Both the position numbers and the translations under genes were made by a program. A DNA stretch of 64,000 nt from Bradyrhizobium sp. S69. GTDB lineage: Bacteria; Pseudomonadota; Alphaproteobacteria; Rhizobiales; Xanthobacteraceae. The stretch lies in the NCBI RefSeq assembly GCF_009766005.1, contig NZ_LMUK01000038.1:297686-361685 (forward strand), read 5' to 3'. The notes below the pieces were generated by a model. That model was not told the origin of the DNA. It saw nothing but the letters and a program-made list of their open reading frames with translations, and did no database searches. Positions within the stretch are counted from its first letter, which is position 1. Every line of letters begins with the position of its first letter. This document shows positions 35,045 to 45,935 of the stretch, piece after piece.

Positions 35045-36382
35045 TCAGTGCGTCACCCGCCAGATCGTGCCGTTGCCGTCTTCGGACACCAGCAGCGATC
35101 CGTCATGGGCGACGGCGACGCCGACCGGGCGTCCCCATACGTCGTTATCGCCAACGACAAATCCGGTGATGAAATCCTCGTATTCGCCCGTGGGCACGCC
35201 GTCCTTGAGGCGGATGCGGATCACTTTGTAGCCGGTGCGCTTCGACCTGTTCCACGAGCCATGCTCGGCGGCAAAGCCGTCGCCGGAATACGCGGCGGGG
35301 AATTGATGGCCGGTATAAAAAGTGAGCCCAAGCGACGCCGAATGCGGTTGCAGCAGCACGTCGGGCACGGTGACTTTTCCCTTCAGGTCGGCGCGATCAC
35401 CGACATGCCGCGGATCTTCATTGCTGCCGATATAAAGCCACGGCCAGCCATAGAACGCGCCTTCGCGCACCCGGGTGACATAATCCGGCACCAGATTGTC
35501 GCCGAGGCCGTCGCGTTCATTGGTCGAGCAATAGAGATCGCCCGTGGCGGGATGGACGGCGAGCCCGACGCAATTGCGGATACCGGTAGCAAAGATTCCG
35601 AGCCGCTTGCCGTCCGGATCGAACGCCAGGACGTCGGCGCGATCGGTCTCGCCGCCCCAGTCCGCGCCGGGCGGGTGGCTGTCGATCCATGCCTGCAAAC
35701 CTTCCAGCGGGCCGCCATTGCCTTCGGCATCATTGCTGCGGGAGCCGACCGATATCAGCATGCGCTTGCCGTCGCGGCTGAAGGCGATGTCGCGGGTGGT
35801 GTGCCCGCCGCCATGCGGCAGTTCGGCGACGATTGTTTCGGCTTTGCCGGACGCTTTAAGGTCGCCCGCGTGATAGGGAAAGCGGACGACGCTGTCGGTG
35901 TTGGCGACATAGACCCATTTGGGATCGTCGCTGGGGAAGAACGTTACGCCAAAGGGCTCGTTGAGGCCGCTGGCGTAAATTTCGTTGGCCGAGGGTTTGG
36001 CTTCGCCATCGGCGGCGCGCAAGATCCTGATACGTCCCGCCCGGGTTTCCGCAACGAAGATGTCGCCGTTGGGCGCTACCCGCATCTGGCGCGGCCCGCT
36101 CAGTCCTTGCGCGAACAGCGCGATCTTGAACCCGTCGGGCACCTGCGGCAGCGCCGCCTCCGGGCGCGCAACCACGTGAGCCATGTTGGCGGACGAGGGC
36201 GTCGCGCCGGGTTTGGGCAGGTCTTCCGGTTTGATCAGGCGGCTCACGCCGGGTCTGTCCGAGCGCCAGTCACCGAACGCGGCGCTGCCGGTGAGCGGCG
36301 CCGATTGGGCCATCGCTTGGCCGACACCGCCGACCGCAAAGGCCAGCACCAGCGAGTTCAACGAGTGATACCGGAACATCAT
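35045..36382 (-). CDS. Exported sorbosone/glucose dehydrogenase-like quinoprotein
   Basis: The 445-residue protein has a signal peptide ending QAMAQS. It then forms a six-bladed beta-propeller of the soluble PQQ glucose/sorbosone dehydrogenase family: LSGPRQMRVAPNGDIFVAETRAGRIRI, GLNEPFGVTFFP, GGGHTTRDIAFSRDGKRMLISVGSRSN, TGIRNCVGLAVHPATGDLYCSTNERDGLGDNLVPDY and AYSGDGFAAEHGSWNRSKRTGYKVIR. His in GGGHTTRD and the NERD-GLGD segment match the active site of soluble PQQ dehydrogenases. It probably oxidises a sugar or aldose in the periplasm. PQQ synthesis genes are not in the window. Confidence 0.9.
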   Translation of the reverse strand: MMFRYHSLNSLVLAFAVGGVGQAMAQSAPLTGSAAFGDWRSDRPGVSRLIKPEDLPKPGATPSSANMAHVVARPEAALPQVPDGFKIALFAQGLSGPRQMRVAPNGDIFVAETRAGRIRILRAADGEAKPSANEIYASGLNEPFGVTFFPSDDPKWVYVANTDSVVRFPYHAGDLKASGKAETIVAELPHGGGHTTRDIAFSRDGKRMLISVGSRSNDAEGNGGPLEGLQAWIDSHPPGADWGGETDRADVLAFDPDGKRLGIFATGIRNCVGLAVHPATGDLYCSTNERDGLGDNLVPDYVTRVREGAFYGWPWLYIGSNEDPRHVGDRADLKGKVTVPDVLLQPHSASLGLTFYTGHQFPAAYSGDGFAAEHGSWNRSKRTGYKVIRIRLKDGVPTGEYEDFITGFVVGDNDVWGRPVGVAVAHDGSLLVSEDGNGTIWRVTH

Positions 36383-36489
36383 GACATCCTCATCTGGTGA
36401 TCGGCCACGATCCGGCTAGCCAATGAGGTATTTAGACCATCGTTCCCTCGATCGATATGCGATCGCCTTCACGTGCGATCACATCTGGG

Positions 36490-37512
36490 TCAGGAACGGC
36501 GCGTCCAATGCCCGGCGTTGACCGCACCGACAGGAATTGTGCCGTTGATGATCGCCTCGATTTGGCGCACCGTTTCAAGCGACTGGCTCTCGATCGCCGG
36601 CGGCGTCAGGCCGCCGATGTGGGGCGTCGCAATGACGTTCGGGAGTTTTGCCAGTTCCGGCGTCGGCATCTGATCGCGGGCGCGGCCGACATCGATCGCC
36701 GCGCCGGCTATGCGGTTGTCGCGCAAGGCGCTGGCGAGCGCGGTCTCGTCGACCAGATTGCCGCGCGACAAATTGATGAAGAAGGCGTGCGGCTGCATGC
36801 GCGAGAACGCGGCGTGACCGATCAGGTTTTCGGTGTCGTCGTTGGCCACCGCGAGACACACCACGTAGTCGGCGCGGCCGAGCAGATCGTCGAGCGAAAC
36901 GTGCTCGATACTGGAATCGTCGATGGTCGCCAGCGGATCGGCTGCCAGCACCGTCATGCCGAGCGATTGTGCGACGGCCGCCAGATGGCGGCCGATATTG
37001 CCATAGCCGATGATGCCGAGGCGGCTGCCGGCCAACTGCCGTCCCATCGCGATCTCCGGGTTGCGCCCGGAATGGTAATCCGCCGTCGCTCGCGAAATCC
37101 CGCGCGAGAGATCGACGAGATAGCCGAGCGCGAGTTCGGTGACCGATGCCACGAAGCCCGGACCGGCCCGCGTCACCAGCACGCCCACAGCACTCGCGGC
37201 GTCGACATCGATGTTGCGGATATCGACCGCGCAGCGCACGAAGGCGCGCAGTTTTGGCAGCCGCGCGAAAATCTCGCCCCGGCCTTCGGTCAAGCGATCG
37301 GCGACGATGAGGTCGACATCGCGCGCGGCCTCGATCAGGCCGTTGGCGTCCAGCGCGTCATTGGATTCGTGCAGCACGACCCGCGCCAACGCTTGCAGGC
37401 CGTTCAGGCTGCGCTCGCCATAATACTGGGCCCTCGCTTGCGGCGGGTGGGTCAGCAGGATTTTCAACGTTCTACGTCCTCTCAAGCCCGAGGGGTCAGT
37501 AACCCAGCGCAT
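36490..37512 (-). CDS. D-2-hydroxyacid dehydrogenase (NAD-dependent)
   Basis: The protein has the family layout: a catalytic domain, a Rossmann domain with GSRLGIIGYGNIGRHLAAVAQSLGM, and the closing segment FFINLSRGNLVDETALASAL...IATPHIGGLTPPAIE with the active-site His. Arg and Glu catalytic positions fall in VCLAVANDD...NLSRGN and ELAKLPN regions. It probably reduces a 2-oxoacid or oxidises a hydroxyacid. It overlaps the TRAP permease gene by 17 bases at 37496-37512, so the two are cotranscribed. A TTG at 37467 (LKILLTHPPQ) is an alternative start nearer the domain edge. Confidence 0.88.
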   Translation of the reverse strand: MRWVTDPSGLRGRRTLKILLTHPPQARAQYYGERSLNGLQALARVVLHESNDALDANGLIEAARDVDLIVADRLTEGRGEIFARLPKLRAFVRCAVDIRNIDVDAASAVGVLVTRAGPGFVASVTELALGYLVDLSRGISRATADYHSGRNPEIAMGRQLAGSRLGIIGYGNIGRHLAAVAQSLGMTVLAADPLATIDDSSIEHVSLDDLLGRADYVVCLAVANDDTENLIGHAAFSRMQPHAFFINLSRGNLVDETALASALRDNRIAGAAIDVGRARDQMPTPELAKLPNVIATPHIGGLTPPAIESQSLETVRQIEAIINGTIPVGAVNAGHWTRRS

Positions 37513-39352
37513 GCGGTAGCGCCGTCGAGATCGCAGGCACGAACGCGATCACCAAGAGGCACAGCAGCAGCAATCCGAGATAGCCCGATATCGGCTTCAC
37601 GGTCTGTTCGATCGGCACATTGCCGATCATGCAGGCCCCGTAAAGCCCTAAGCCAAGCGGCGGCGCGAACAGGCCGAGCCCCATCGAGATCACCAGCACG
37701 ACGCCGAAATGCAAGGGATTGATCCCGAGCTTGACCGCGACCGGCAGCAGCAGCGGCCCGAAGATGATCAGCGCCGCGGCGCCTTCCAGCACCGAGCCCA
37801 TCACGATCAGCACCGCGATCGACAGCAGCATGAACAGCCAGGTGCCGTGGCTGCCCGATAGCGACAGCATGATCTCGCCCACCTGATGCGGCACTTGCTG
37901 CAATGTCAGAATGAACGCCAGCGATTGGGCCGCGGCGACGATGAACAGCACCAGTCCGGAGCGGGTCGCGGCCTGCGTGAAGCTGTGGATCGCGTTGGTG
38001 AGGCTAAGCTCGCGAAACACCACGCCGCCGACCACGATGGCATAGAGCACCGCGAACGCCGAGATTTCGGTCGCGGTGGCAAATCCGCTCTTGAAGCCGG
38101 CGAAGATCATGAAGATCAGTCCGAACGAGGCGATAGCGCCGCCCCATAATTGGGACATTGGAATCTGAGGTTCGGTCTGGTCGGAAGCTACGGGAGGCTT
38201 GCCAAACACGATCGAGACCGCGATCAAGGCGAGCGCCATCAGGCCGGCCGGCAGCAGGCCCGCCACGAACAATCCGCCGATCGACAGATTGGCGACAAAT
38301 CCCAGGATGATCAGATTGATGCAGGGCGGAATGGTCTCTGCCATCACCGCGGACGCCGCGAGCAACGCCACCGCGCTGCCCGGATTTTGTTTGGAGCGGC
38401 GCGCGGCCGGGATCAGCACCGATCCGACGGCGGCGACGTCGGCCATCTTGGAACCGGAGATGCCGGAAAACAGCACCATCGACATCACCATGACGACGTT
38501 GAGGCCGCCGCGCATGCGCCCCACCGCGCGCTGCAGCAGTTCGATCAGGCGGACCGACATGCCGTTGGCTTCCATCAGATAGCCGACCAGAATGAAAAAC
38601 GGGATCGCCAGCAGCACGAAATTGTCGATGCCGCGCGCCATCTGCTGCGCGAAGATCACGCCGGGCAGCGTGCCCTCGACCCAGATGAAGGTCAGCGCGG
38701 CGAGAGCCAGCGCGAATCCAATCGGCAATCCGCCAAACAGCGTGATGAAGAAGCCCGCGAGCATCAGGCTTCCCGACGACGGCACCGTATCCGGGGCGAG
38801 GCCATCCCAGGCGAGATAGAGACCCACGATCAGGGCGGTTACGATCACGCCCGCGATCATGTCGCGGAGCGGGCGCCTGGCAAACAGATCGAGCGCGAAT
38901 ATCGTCATCAGCAAGGCGCCGATGCCCATCGGGTAAAACGTCCATTCCAGCGGCAGGCCGGAGCCCGAGGTCTGTCCGGTGGTCAGCCATCCGAGCTTGA
39001 TGGCATTGAACGCCACATAGAACGCGATCACCGGCACCAGCACGGCGCCGACGGCATCGACCACGCGCCGGACTGACGCCGGCAACATGTCGACAAAGAA
39101 CGCGACGCCGAGATTTTCGGCGCGCGCCACCGCACTTGCCGCGCCAAAGAAGCTTGACCCGACCATCAGGCCGCGGGCGACATCGTCAGCCCATTCGACC
39201 GGCGCGTTGAACAGGAATCGCAGCAGCACCGAACCGCAGACCACCAGCAGGTCGGCCGCGAGCAGGATCGCCGCGACGGCGTCGCTGACCGCGAGCAGGG
39301 CACCGATGATCCTGCGGCGACCGCTGTGTGGGGGCGCCGCGCCTGACATCAT
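37496..39352 (-). CDS. TRAP transporter, fused small and large permease (DctQ-DctM)
   Basis: The 618-residue membrane protein joins a DctQ-like part (about 1-170, LLVVCGSVLLRFLFNAPVEWADDVARGLMVGSSFFGA) to a DctM-like part (about 190-618). The latter includes GGLPIGFALALAALTFIWVEG, GIDNFVLLAIPFFILVGYLMEANGMS and PPLGLGLYGACMIGNVP. TRAP systems use an ion gradient and an extracytoplasmic receptor to import organic acids. The receptor gene lies immediately upstream at 39356. The adjoining hydroxyacid dehydrogenase suggests a hydroxyacid or 2-oxoacid substrate, which is inference. Confidence 0.93.
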   Translation of the reverse strand: MMSGAAPPHSGRRRIIGALLAVSDAVAAILLAADLLVVCGSVLLRFLFNAPVEWADDVARGLMVGSSFFGAASAVARAENLGVAFFVDMLPASVRRVVDAVGAVLVPVIAFYVAFNAIKLGWLTTGQTSGSGLPLEWTFYPMGIGALLMTIFALDLFARRPLRDMIAGVIVTALIVGLYLAWDGLAPDTVPSSGSLMLAGFFITLFGGLPIGFALALAALTFIWVEGTLPGVIFAQQMARGIDNFVLLAIPFFILVGYLMEANGMSVRLIELLQRAVGRMRGGLNVVMVMSMVLFSGISGSKMADVAAVGSVLIPAARRSKQNPGSAVALLAASAVMAETIPPCINLIILGFVANLSIGGLFVAGLLPAGLMALALIAVSIVFGKPPVASDQTEPQIPMSQLWGGAIASFGLIFMIFAGFKSGFATATEISAFAVLYAIVVGGVVFRELSLTNAIHSFTQAATRSGLVLFIVAAAQSLAFILTLQQVPHQVGEIMLSLSGSHGTWLFMLLSIAVLIVMGSVLEGAAALIIFGPLLLPVAVKLGINPLHFGVVLVISMGLGLFAPPLGLGLYGACMIGNVPIEQTVKPISGYLGLLLLCLLVIAFVPAISTALPHALGY

Positions 39353-39355
39353 CGA

Positions 39356-40384
39356 TCAAGCCTGCGTCGCGCGGATCATGTCCACCACCGGCTTGGCGTC
39401 GGGATGTGCCTTGATGAAATTATCGGTTTGCGGCAGCACGCGCTTGCGGAAGGCTTCCCTGTCGCATTCGACGACGCTGACGCCCTTTTCGACCAGCGTG
39501 GCGAGCGCCTCCTTCTCGACCGCGAGGCCATGGGCGCGGGTATCCGCGCCGGCTTTGGTCGCCGCATCGAGAAAACCCTCGCGCAGTTTCGGGTCCATGC
39601 GATTGAATGTGGCGTCGCTGAAATAGGTCGCCAGCGGCGAGAAGATATGCTCGGTCAGTGCGTAGTTCTTCGAGGTCTCGTAGAATTTCGCGGCCAGGAT
39701 GGTCGGCGGATCGTGCTCAAGCCCGTCGAGCACACCGGCCTGCAACGCCGTATAGATCTCGCCGAACGCCAGCGGCGTTGCGGCTGCCCCCATCAGGCGA
39801 AGGCACTCGGTGATCACAGGGTTGGGCAGGGTCCTGATCTTGAGCCCGGCGAGATCCTCCGGCGTCTTGACGGGTTTCTTCGACAGCACGCTGCGGGCGC
39901 CGAAATTATAGGCCCACGAGATGATCCTGATATTGGCGCCCTTGAGCAGCGCCTCGTCGACCGGCTTGGCGGCGCCGGCATCGAACGCCTTGGTCTGTTG
40001 CTGATAGCTGGTGAAGAGATAGCCGAGGTCGAACGTCCCAACCAGCGGAACCAGATTGGCCGAGATCGAGGAGCCCGATACCATCAGGTCGATGACGCCG
40101 AGCTTGACCGAATTGATGACGTCGATTTCCTGGCCGAGCTGGTTGTCGGGGTAGAACGTGACGTCGATCTGTTCCAGTCCGTTGGCCTTCAGGTTCTTGA
40201 CCAAATTGTCGTAGTAGACCCGGCCATTGGCATATTTCGGGTCGTTCGGCAGCGACGATGATAATTTGAGTTTTGTGGTGGCGGCTTGCGCGCGCCCGAT
40301 GATGGCGGGCGAGCCCAGCAGCGAGGCGGCCGCGGCGGTCGACAGCTTCAGGATCACGCGGCGGCTGACGGCAACGCTCTTCAT
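39356..40384 (-). CDS. TRAP transporter substrate-binding protein (DctP type)
   Basis: The 342-residue protein has a twin-arginine-like leader (SRRVILKLSTAAAASLLG) ending GRAQAAT. It then has the DctP fold with KLKLSSSLPNDPKYANGRVYYDNLVKNLKANG, GAARSVLSKK-type ARSVLSKKPVKTPEDLAGLKIRTLPNPV and GEIYTALQAGVLDGLEHDPPTI. The Arg of KIRTLPN is the conserved carboxylate-binding residue. It lies three bases before the permease gene on the same strand. Ligand is not identified. Confidence 0.93.
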   Translation of the reverse strand: MKSVAVSRRVILKLSTAAAASLLGSPAIIGRAQAATTKLKLSSSLPNDPKYANGRVYYDNLVKNLKANGLEQIDVTFYPDNQLGQEIDVINSVKLGVIDLMVSGSSISANLVPLVGTFDLGYLFTSYQQQTKAFDAGAAKPVDEALLKGANIRIISWAYNFGARSVLSKKPVKTPEDLAGLKIRTLPNPVITECLRLMGAAATPLAFGEIYTALQAGVLDGLEHDPPTILAAKFYETSKNYALTEHIFSPLATYFSDATFNRMDPKLREGFLDAATKAGADTRAHGLAVEKEALATLVEKGVSVVECDREAFRKRVLPQTDNFIKAHPDAKPVVDMIRATQA

Positions 40385-40763
40385 GGTGCTTCCTCCCGGC
40401 GTGTTTTTCTTAAGCGCCGTTATCGATTGTTGCGGCCATTCGGCCCGCTATTGATTGCAAATGGTGGACTAAACGGAAGGGTCCCGCAAGGCCGGTAACA
40501 TCCGTCTCGAATCCTTAACTCTTGTTCGATGTGAGGCGATCAAAATCTTGCGCCAGTGAGTGGCCCGTTTTGATTTCGCGAGCGGCCAAGCAAACGGCCC
40601 GGTCAGGTGGGCACCATGACCGGGCCGCCGATAGCACCCCGTGTTGGGATGGATAGGGTTGCCATGAGCCAGATACGCCAGAGGGCATGGTTGCGTTTCG
40701 CGGAGGCCACGCTGTTTTGGAATATCGAGCGGCCTCATTCGGCCGGTACCCGATCATCCGGCA
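40385..40763. other. Intergenic gap between TRAP and ABC operons, with hairpin
   Basis: I see no convincing gene in this 379-base gap. A perfect 10-bp hairpin, GGCCCGGTCA/TGACCGGGCC with an 11-base loop, lies at 40596-40626 and could end leftward transcription of the ABC operon, though no strong T-run follows. The part nearest 40385 is the likely TRAP promoter region. Short frames on both strands lack good ribosome-binding sites and have no recognisable features. Confidence 0.6.
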
Positions 40764-41484
<721 letters not shown>

Positions 41485-41504
<20 letters not shown>

Positions 41505-43284
41505 TGACCACCTCCTTGTGGCTGCGAATCTCGGCCGCGGTCCCGGCGGCAAGGATGCGCCCGAGATTGAGCACCGTGATCTGGTCGCAGATGGCGAAGA
41601 TCAGGTCGGCGTGATGCTCGACCAGCAAGACACCGGTGCCGCGTGCGCAAATCGCCTTGATCAAGGCGGCCAGCCGGTCGATCTCGTCTGCGGACAGGCC
41701 GGCGGCCGGTTCATCCAGCAGCAGGAAATCCGGATCGAGCATCAGCGCGCGCGCGATCTCGATGAAGCGCAGCTCGCTGTGCTGCAACCGGTCGGCACGA
41801 ACATCGGCCAGCGTTTCCAGCCCAACCACGCCCAGCAGGCCGCGCGCTTTCGCCGCCAGCATGCGCTCGTCGCGGTGGTGTCGCGGCAATGACAGCAGCG
41901 CTTCGACGAAGGAGGCCTCGCCCTCGATGGTGCCGCCGATCATCACGTTTTGCAGCACCGAGGCTTCGCCGATCACGCGCGGCGTCTGGAAGGTGCGGGC
42001 GATGCCGCGCGCGGCGCGCAGCGCCGGCATGCCCGGCGGCAGCGCGTCGTCTCCCAGCGTCATGGTGCCGCCCTTGGCGGCGTAGTAACCGGAGATCACG
42101 TTGAGCGTCGTGGTCTTGCCGCTGCCGTTAGGGCCGATCAGCCCGTGGATCCGCCCCGGTGCTACGTCGAGATCGAGCCCATCGATGGCGCGGACATTGC
42201 CGAAGCTCAGCGCGATGCCGCGCAGGCTGAGCGTCTTGCCGCCGGCGCGCTTGCGCACGATGTCGCCGAGTGCTGCCGGGCGCGGCAGGATGGCGCGGTT
42301 GCTGGGAAGCGGACGCCGGTTGCGGAAGTCCAGTAGTGCGGCGATGCCGCCGGGGATCACCAGCACGATCACGAGCAGCAGCACCGCGTAGAGGAAGGTC
42401 GACCACGCCGCCAGGGGGGCTGCGAGCTCCGGCAGGATGGTCAGGATGATGGTGCCGAGCAGCGGCCCCAGAATCGAGCCGCGGCCGCCGATCAGGATGG
42501 CAATAAAGAACAGCACCGACAGATCGAAGGTGAAGGCATCCGGCGTGATGTAGGTTTGCAGGCTGGCAAACAGTCCGCCGGCGATCGCCGCCAGCGCGCC
42601 GGCGAGCAGGAAGATCGCGATCAGCATCCGCGGCTTGGAAATGCCGGTGGCTTCGGCCGCGACTTCGGCGTCGCGCAGCGCGACCAAAGCGCGCCCGAAC
42701 CGCGAATGCGCGATGTTGGCGCTGATCCAGGTCGAGACCGCCGCAAGGCCGATGCAGAGATAATAATAGCCCCATGCGGTATTGAAGGGCGCGGGGAATT
42801 CCGGACCCGCAATGCCGATACCGCCGCCGGTGACGCTCTGCCAGGCCAGCGCGATCTGGGTGACGATGGTGGCAAAGCCCAGGGTCGACATCGCGAAATA
42901 GAAGGTACGTAACCGCAGCGCCGGCAGGCCGACGACGACGCCGAACACCGCGCCGACGACGGCTGCGATCGGCAACGCCGCGAACACCGGCACCGCGGGC
43001 ATCACATTGCCGGCGACCAGTACGCTCGTGGTGTAGGCGCCGAGCGTCAGCAATGCGACATAGCCGATCGCGAGGTGACCGGCGAAGCCGACCACGAGGT
43101 TGAGGCCGGACACCAGCACCCAGTAGATCGCCGCCCGGGTGCCGATCAAGGCCCAATAGTCGTTGCTGACGAACGGAAGTATCATCGCGACCGCGAACAC
43201 GCAGAGGAACGGCACCAGTTGCGGCAGTACCGCGCGAAAGGCGCTTGGTTCGCTGCGCGGGGGCGTGACGGTGACCGATGTCAT
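41485..43284 (-). CDS. Fused LivM-LivG: permease joined to ATPase
   Basis: The 599-residue protein combines a LivM permease (about 1-320, YWVLVSGLNLVVGFAGHLAIGYVALLTLGAYTTSVL and GGRGSILGPLLGTIILTILPEL) with a LivG ATPase (about 345-599). The ATPase has Walker A GPNGSGKTTTLNVISG, ELRFIEIARALMLDPDFLLLDEPAAGLS and the final ILAAGTAAEIRSHKEVVSAYLGA. Its ATG overlaps the LivH stop (TGATG). Fusion of these subunits is a known variant in Bradyrhizobium-type genomes. Confidence 0.93.
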
Positions 43285-44141
43285 CACACCCTCCGCGCCG
43301 TGGCCGAGCCGAACAGGCCGCGCGGCGCCGCCAGCAGCACCACGATGAACAGCGTGAATACCGCGACCGACGAGAAGATGCCGCCGACCAGGAAATTGGC
43401 CGCCTGCTGGAACAGGCCGAGTGCGATGCCGCCGATGATGGCGCCGCGGTTGTTGCCGAGGCCGCCGATCGCCACCGGCACGAAGCCGTAGAAATTCAGC
43501 AACGCGCCATTGGCGAAGAAGGCCAGCAGCAATTCGCCGCCGGAAAATCCGGCGATGCCGCCGATCACGCCGGCCAGCGCGTAACTTGCGATCCGCAGAT
43601 TGCGCTCCGGCAGCCCGAGCGCGCGCGCGGCGAAATTATCTTCCGCGATCGCGAGGAAAGCGCGGCCGACCAAGGTGCGGCGATAGAGATATTCGAGGCC
43701 GATCACGGTCGCGGCGCAGGCCACCACCGGCAGCCAGAACTTTTCGTCCCAGACGCCGCTGCCCCAGCCGATCAGCTTCGGAAACGGCTGCGGCTCGGTG
43801 CCCCATTTGATCGCGGCGACCTGCTGGATCATCAGGGCCAGCGCCAGCGTGGAGAGCACGTAGAGATGCTGGTCGAGATTCTTCAGCACCGGCCGCACCG
43901 CGACGAACTCGGTGATGATTCCGATGATGGCGCAGCCGACCAGCGTCAACACGAAGCCTGCGATCACCGGCAGGCCAAGTTTGAGCATGAACATCGAGCC
44001 GAACACGCCGCCGAGCATCGCCAGTTGACCCGAGGTGAAGCTCATCACCCGCGAGGTCGAGAACATGGTGTTGTAGGTGACGCCGACCAGCGCGTAGATC
44101 GCGCCGGCCGCCAGACCGGAGGCGAGGATTGAGCCGAGCAT
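43284..44141 (-). CDS. livH: Branched-chain amino acid type ABC permease LivH
   Basis: The 285-residue membrane protein starts MLGSILASGLAAGAIYALVG. It contains VTYNTMFSTSRVMSFTSGQLAMLGGVFGSM and the cytoplasmic loop RTLVGRAFLAIAEDNFAARALGLPERNLRIASYALAGVIGGIAGFSGG, which docks to the ATPase. About eight membrane helices are seen. It begins about 25 bases after the stop of the substrate-binding protein gene and overlaps the LivM-LivG gene. Confidence 0.94.
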   Translation of the reverse strand: MLGSILASGLAAGAIYALVGVTYNTMFSTSRVMSFTSGQLAMLGGVFGSMFMLKLGLPVIAGFVLTLVGCAIIGIITEFVAVRPVLKNLDQHLYVLSTLALALMIQQVAAIKWGTEPQPFPKLIGWGSGVWDEKFWLPVVACAATVIGLEYLYRRTLVGRAFLAIAEDNFAARALGLPERNLRIASYALAGVIGGIAGFSGGELLLAFFANGALLNFYGFVPVAIGGLGNNRGAIIGGIALGLFQQAANFLVGGIFSSVAVFTLFIVVLLAAPRGLFGSATARRV

Positions 44142-44165
44142 GGGCTTACACTCCCGCGCCGCGGC

Positions 44166-45362
44166 TTACGCGTAACCCGGCGCCAATGCGAAGGTTCCGC
44201 TCTTGGCGGAGTTGGCCGCCGACATCACGATCTCATCGGTCGGGTAGCCATTATGCTGGCTCGGTGAGAAGGTGTAATTGCCGAAATAGCCGGGATATTT
44301 CGACAGCGTGTTCAAATGGGCGATGATGCCCGGGGCGTCGGTGGATCCTGAGGCCTCGACGGCTTTGGCGAACAGTTCGACCGCATCGATGCCGCCGGCG
44401 ATCCACCACAGCAGGGTGTCGTTGAGCGGAATATTGGCCTTGGTCAGGCGATCGACCAGTTCCTGGCTCTTCGCCGGCAATTTGCCGGCCGCGTCGTAGC
44501 TGCAACTCTTGTAGCCGACCGCGTACACTTTCTCCCAATTGGCGGGTTTTTCGATCAGGCCGGCGATGTCGCCCGACGCCAGCGACGGATGGCCTACGAA
44601 GGCGACGTCCCAGTTCATGGTCGCGCGGGTGTTGAACATCCGGGCTTCCATGCTGGTGGCGACGCTCCACACCACGATGACCTCGGCGCCGGCATTCTTG
44701 GCGCGCAGCATGTCCGGGGTCATGTCCGGCTGGGTCGCATCGATGTTGGCCTGGTAGACCACGTCGGCGCCGTCCTTCTTGAAGGCGGCCACCGAGGCGC
44801 CGACCGCGGTGACGCCGTAGCCGGTGGTGTCGCCGAACACCGCGATCTTCTTCACCTTGAGGATCGTGAGACAATAATTGCGCACCGCGTCATCCCATTG
44901 GCTGTTGGATGGCGCCATCCGGAACGCATTGGGAAATTTGGCGGGATCGATCAGGGTTTCGACCACGCATGGATGGATGTCCGGCATCTTGGCGCGCGCC
45001 ATGATCGGCGTGGTGGCGAGCGCTTCGCCGGAGTTCACCGGTCCCCAGATGCCGTGAACCTTGAGCTGGCTGATCATCTCCTGGGTGGCGTTGACCGCCT
45101 TGGTGGGATCGCCCTGGGTGTCGCGGGTGATGACCTCGATCTTGCGGCCCTTGACGCCGCCCGCCGCATTGATGGTGTCGACCGCGAAGGTCACGCCGCG
45201 ATTGAAGCCGACGGTCGGGGCCGAACTCGGGCCGGTCATCGCGGCGAGCCAACCGATCTTGATCGGCTCGGACTGGGCAATAGCGGGCATGGGCCGCGAG
45301 AATGTCGCAGCGCCAAGCGCGCCGGTGGTGCCCAATAAAACGTCGCGACGTGAAATGCCCAA
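44166..45362 (-). CDS. ABC transporter substrate-binding protein (LivK-like)
   Basis: The 398-residue protein has a Tat-like leader (SRRDVLLGTTGALGAATFS) ending AIAQS. A type I periplasmic-binding fold follows: PIKIGWLAAMTGPSSAPTVGFNRGVTFAVDTINAAGGVKGRKIEVITRDTQGDPTKAV, GIWGPVNSGEALATTPIMARAKMP and KKIAVFGDTTGYGVTAVGA. It is the first gene of the ABC operon. The Thr/Ser pattern of the ligand pocket is not enough to tell the amino acid bound; aromatic acids are also taken by this family. Confidence 0.93.
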   Translation of the reverse strand: MGISRRDVLLGTTGALGAATFSRPMPAIAQSEPIKIGWLAAMTGPSSAPTVGFNRGVTFAVDTINAAGGVKGRKIEVITRDTQGDPTKAVNATQEMISQLKVHGIWGPVNSGEALATTPIMARAKMPDIHPCVVETLIDPAKFPNAFRMAPSNSQWDDAVRNYCLTILKVKKIAVFGDTTGYGVTAVGASVAAFKKDGADVVYQANIDATQPDMTPDMLRAKNAGAEVIVVWSVATSMEARMFNTRATMNWDVAFVGHPSLASGDIAGLIEKPANWEKVYAVGYKSCSYDAAGKLPAKSQELVDRLTKANIPLNDTLLWWIAGGIDAVELFAKAVEASGSTDAPGIIAHLNTLSKYPGYFGNYTFSPSQHNGYPTDEIVMSAANSAKSGTFALAPGYA

Positions 45363-45500
45363 GAATTCCTCCCAATTTTATACTTTTCGACGCCCGTCGT
45401 TGCCGCGGGCGCTTGCCAGCAATCCGTTTCGGCGTATCGCCGCAACGGATTTGCTGAAATCAAATTTGACCCTGATGTGGACGCCTTGTCCAGAGCTTCC

Positions 45501-45535
45501 GGCGCGACCCGTTGGCGCGAAAACGCGCTATATCG
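45501..45535 (-). repeat. Dispersed repeat family A, short fragment
   Basis: The stretch GCGCGACCCGTTGGCGCGAA followed by AACGC repeats the inner end of family A copy 1 (27121-27145). It lies at the 3' end of the lipoprotein gene. Confidence 0.6.
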
Positions 45536-45935
45536 GCTCGAAGCTCTCGGACGCGCAGCTGTCGCTGTCCTCGGCCCGCTGCCGGTCGAGGATCACGCCT
45601 TCCTCGATGTCGATGCGATAGGTCTGCATGCCCAGCGGTTTGCCGGTGGCGGAATTCAGATCGGCCCTGACACAGGCGATCCAGCCCGGCCCACGGAGAT
45701 TGTGGCGCGCCGGGGAGACCTGCACGTCGTGCGGGGCCGACGAGGCCATGAAAACCGAGTCGAGATGGCCGCGAACCAGCTGCTTGACGTCGGGAGGCGG
45801 CTCCAGCGGCGGCGGGCCGCCGTCCTTGACGCGCATGAACTCGGGCACCGGCGAACGGCTGTCGGCAAAGCCGCATCCCGCCAGCGCCAACGCGCCGGCC
45901 ACCATCAACCCGATATGAACTACGATCCGCCCCAT
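45528..45935 (-). CDS. Putative lipoprotein
   Basis: The 135-residue protein starts with a signal sequence and lipobox (MVAGALALAGCGFADSR), so it is probably lipid-anchored. The mature part has PPPLEPPPDVKQLVRGHLDSVFMASSAPHDVQVSPARH and WIACVRADLNSATGKPLGMQTYRIDIEEGVILDRQRAEDSDSC. Two further Cys (WIACV and DSCAS) may form a disulfide. The family is not recognised beyond small conserved exported proteins. A fragment of repeat A overlaps its last codons. Confidence 0.8.
   Translation of the reverse strand: MGRIVVHIGLMVAGALALAGCGFADSRSPVPEFMRVKDGGPPPLEPPPDVKQLVRGHLDSVFMASSAPHDVQVSPARHNLRGPGWIACVRADLNSATGKPLGMQTYRIDIEEGVILDRQRAEDSDSCASESFEPI

Noticed and set aside
45422..45450. Hairpin ATCCGTT/AACGGAT between the LivK-like gene and the lipoprotein gene
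   Set aside because: It has an internal mismatch and no T-run, so I would not call it a terminator.
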